Under the pieces are notes generated by a model. It did no database searches. It saw only the letters and a program-made list of their open reading frames with translations, and had not been told where the DNA came from. A stretch of DNA of 7,668 bases. Source: an uncultured Bacteroidota bacterium. Lineage in GTDB: Bacteria > Bacteroidota > Bacteroidia > Chitinophagales > Chitinophagaceae. The stretch spans positions 1-7,668 of the forward strand of contig CAIRSV010000139.1 in assembly GCA_903881265.1 (NCBI GenBank), in the 5' to 3' direction. Below, in pieces: positions 6,664 to 7,668 of the stretch (position 1 is its first letter; each line of letters starts with the position of its first letter). Made by a program: the position numbers and the translations under genes.

Positions 6664-6755
6664 TGACCGACTTCAGGTTGGATAAGATGCATGGAATTCA
6701 GACACGAGAAATTAAATATTTACAATTCCTTATGTTTTTAGTTCGGCGTTTCGTT

Positions 6756-6763
6756 TATTTTTA
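6756..6763 (+). promoter_or_regulatory. Possible -7 promoter element for the small barrel gene
   Basis: TATTTTTA differs from TAnnTTTG only in the last base and lies 15 bases before the ATG at 6779, leaving a leader of roughly 10 bases. No clear -33 TTG was found 17-23 bases upstream. The region is AT-rich, so a chance match is possible; an imperfect alternative, TATGTTTT, lies at 6731-6738. Confidence 0.3.
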
Positions 6764-6778
6764 CAAAAACAACTAACA

Positions 6779-7408
6779 ATGAAAAAGTTACTTTGGATAC
6801 TACTCATCATGATGTCCGTTTCCGCAATTGCAGCACCGAATAGTCATGGTACATTCGCTCCTTATCAATCAAAAAAGAAACATACTACGATAGATAAATC
6901 AAGGATATTAATTGGTCCAGGGCTTGGATTTGGTGCGGCATACAGGGCCTTTTCATGTAACATTTCACCCTCTGTAGCGTATTGCTTTACAGATCATTTT
7001 CATGCGGGAGCCACATTGGGATTCAATTATTTTCAATCGACTGAGGAGTATACCAATCCATTGACTAATATGACCGAAAGGTACAAACATAAATTTCCGG
7101 CGTATTCGATGAGTATCTATGGGCGTTATCTGTTAGGCAATTTTTTACTACTGAATGTAGAACCTGAACTTAACAATACAAAGATTATCGATAGTTATAG
7201 TTATAATTGGAATTCTGGAAAAATAATCGAAAAGTCGAGTCGTCTGCTAGTTCCTTCTGTCTTAATAGGCGCAGGGTATACGCAACACTTCAATCGATAT
7301 GGGTATTCGTTTCTTATGGTGTGTTATGACATTCTTCAGAATCCCAATGCCCGATATTATCAAACCTTTGATATCAAAGCTGGTATCATGCTAGATTTAT
7401 GGAAATAG
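6779..7408 (+). CDS. Small secreted outer-membrane beta-barrel protein, function unknown
   Basis: The 209-residue product starts with a Sec signal peptide: MKK, a hydrophobic stretch to about residue 17, and AIAA before a likely cut after A18 or A19. A basic, flexible segment (20-40) follows. The rest shows amphipathic strands alternating hydrophobic and polar residues, roughly at 43-55, 57-69, 73-86, 107-118, 121-130, 156-167, 173-184 and 193-207, which suggests an eight-stranded barrel. Glycine- and aromatic-rich turns such as GPGLGFGAAY and GATLGFNYF fit the outer-membrane beta-barrel families common in Bacteroidota. The C-terminus, GIMLDLWK, resembles a final strand. The ATG at 6779 is preceded by ACTAACA with no Shine-Dalgarno sequence, which is normal for the phylum. 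No substrate or partner can be named. It is divergent from the response regulator and 108 bases upstream of recJ. Confidence 0.72.
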   Translation: MKKLLWILLIMMSVSAIAAPNSHGTFAPYQSKKKHTTIDKSRILIGPGLGFGAAYRAFSCNISPSVAYCFTDHFHAGATLGFNYFQSTEEYTNPLTNMTERYKHKFPAYSMSIYGRYLLGNFLLLNVEPELNNTKIIDSYSYNWNSGKIIEKSSRLLVPSVLIGAGYTQHFNRYGYSFLMVCYDILQNPNARYYQTFDIKAGIMLDLWK

Positions 7409-7516
7409 TTTAGTGGTTCAATTTCACCCAACGAATGTTATACACTCTTGCGCTCTTGATGTATATTGCATATCCCCCGCAGACAGGTTAGAACGGATTA
7501 TTAAAACAGATGTAGT
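7409..7516 (+). promoter_or_regulatory. Intergenic region upstream of recJ
   Basis: This 108-base spacer contains CTCTTG twice (7445-7450 and 7453-7458) as an 8-base tandem unit, then TATATTG at 7462-7468, a partial match to the Bacteroidota -7 element. It may hold the recJ promoter, but the match is poor. No hairpin terminator for the upstream barrel gene was found, so read-through into recJ is possible. Confidence 0.25.
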
Positions 7517-7668
7517 ATGCAAAAAAAATGGAGTTTAAAGCAAACTGATGCGGCCATTGTTGGTGATTTACAGCAGGAATTGAAAATTCATGCTGTGTTT
7601 TGTACCCTGCTTGAACAACGAGGAATTAAAACGTTTGATGACGCTAAAAATTTCTTCAGAACATCAGA
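7517..7668 (+). CDS. recJ: Single-stranded-DNA-specific exonuclease RecJ, N-terminal fragment (runs off window)
   Basis: An ATG at 7517-7519 opens a frame that stays open to the window edge, giving 50 residues. They begin MQKKWSLKQ and include LQQELKIHAVFCTLLEQRGI and TFDDAKNFFRTS. This matches the N-terminal signature of RecJ: a K(R/K)W start, a helical segment ending in L..RGI, then the T-(F/P)-(D/E)-(D/E)-A-(K/R)-x-F-(F/L) motif before the DHH domain. RecJ degrades single-stranded DNA 5' to 3' in recombination, base excision repair and mismatch repair. The DHH and DHHA1 catalytic motifs lie beyond the window, so activity cannot be judged. The start is supported by the short family-typical arm. 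An ATG at 7510 is followed at once by TAG and is out of frame. Confidence 0.85.
   Translation, partial: MQKKWSLKQTDAAIVGDLQQELKIHAVFCTLLEQRGIKTFDDAKNFFRTS

Noticed and set aside
7510..7515. ATG-TAG start-stop just upstream of recJ
   Set aside because: A minimal upstream frame of this kind can stall ribosomes, but ATG followed by TAG is a frequent chance event and nothing else supports a role.
1..7668. A new defence, toxin-antitoxin, CRISPR, retron or mobile system
   Set aside because: All long genes fall into known housekeeping or envelope families. No direct-repeat array, transposase, integrase, reverse transcriptase or toxin-like gene pair was seen on either strand.

Overview
The window looks like chromosomal DNA of a member of the Bacteroidota, possibly a Chitinophagia or Sphingobacteriia-like lineage; the family cannot be fixed from this sequence. 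Three things point that way. There are short outer-membrane beta-barrel proteins, and there is a response regulator of the style common in that phylum. Sites fitting the Bacteroidota promoter consensus (TTG, about 20 bp, TAnnTTTG) sit just upstream of several start codons, with no clear Shine-Dalgarno sequences. No mobile element, CRISPR array, RNA gene or phage gene was seen. It reads as an ordinary housekeeping region, not as an undescribed system.

Layout. Bases 1-195 are the 3' end of a plus-strand protein that looks like the last strands of an outer-membrane barrel. Bases 331-1332 (minus) encode MoaA of molybdenum cofactor synthesis, standing alone here. Divergent from it, 1400-2851 (plus) encodes a multi-spanning ArnT/PMT-type glycosyltransferase that starts with TTG behind a good Bacteroidota promoter. 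This gene meets the next one stop codon to stop codon with no spacer. Bases 2852-3820 (minus) encode a Ycf48-like beta-propeller lipoprotein. Its start overlaps by 8 bases the end of mutL (3813-5684, minus). Upstream of mutL, 5812-6561 (minus) encodes an OmpR-type response regulator; an RNA hairpin and a separate mutL promoter-like element lie between the two.

A 217-base divergent intergenic region separates the regulator from 6779-7408 (plus), a small secreted barrel protein. The window ends inside recJ (7517 onward, plus), recognised from its N-terminal 50 residues.

How the genes relate. mutL and recJ both serve DNA repair, but they are on opposite strands about 1.8 kb apart and are not one operon. 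mutL and the propeller lipoprotein are probably co-transcribed and translationally coupled. The regulator could control the divergent barrel gene, but that is only inferred from position. The MutL C-terminal domain lacks the usual metal-binding endonuclease residues, which is the most interesting protein-level observation.
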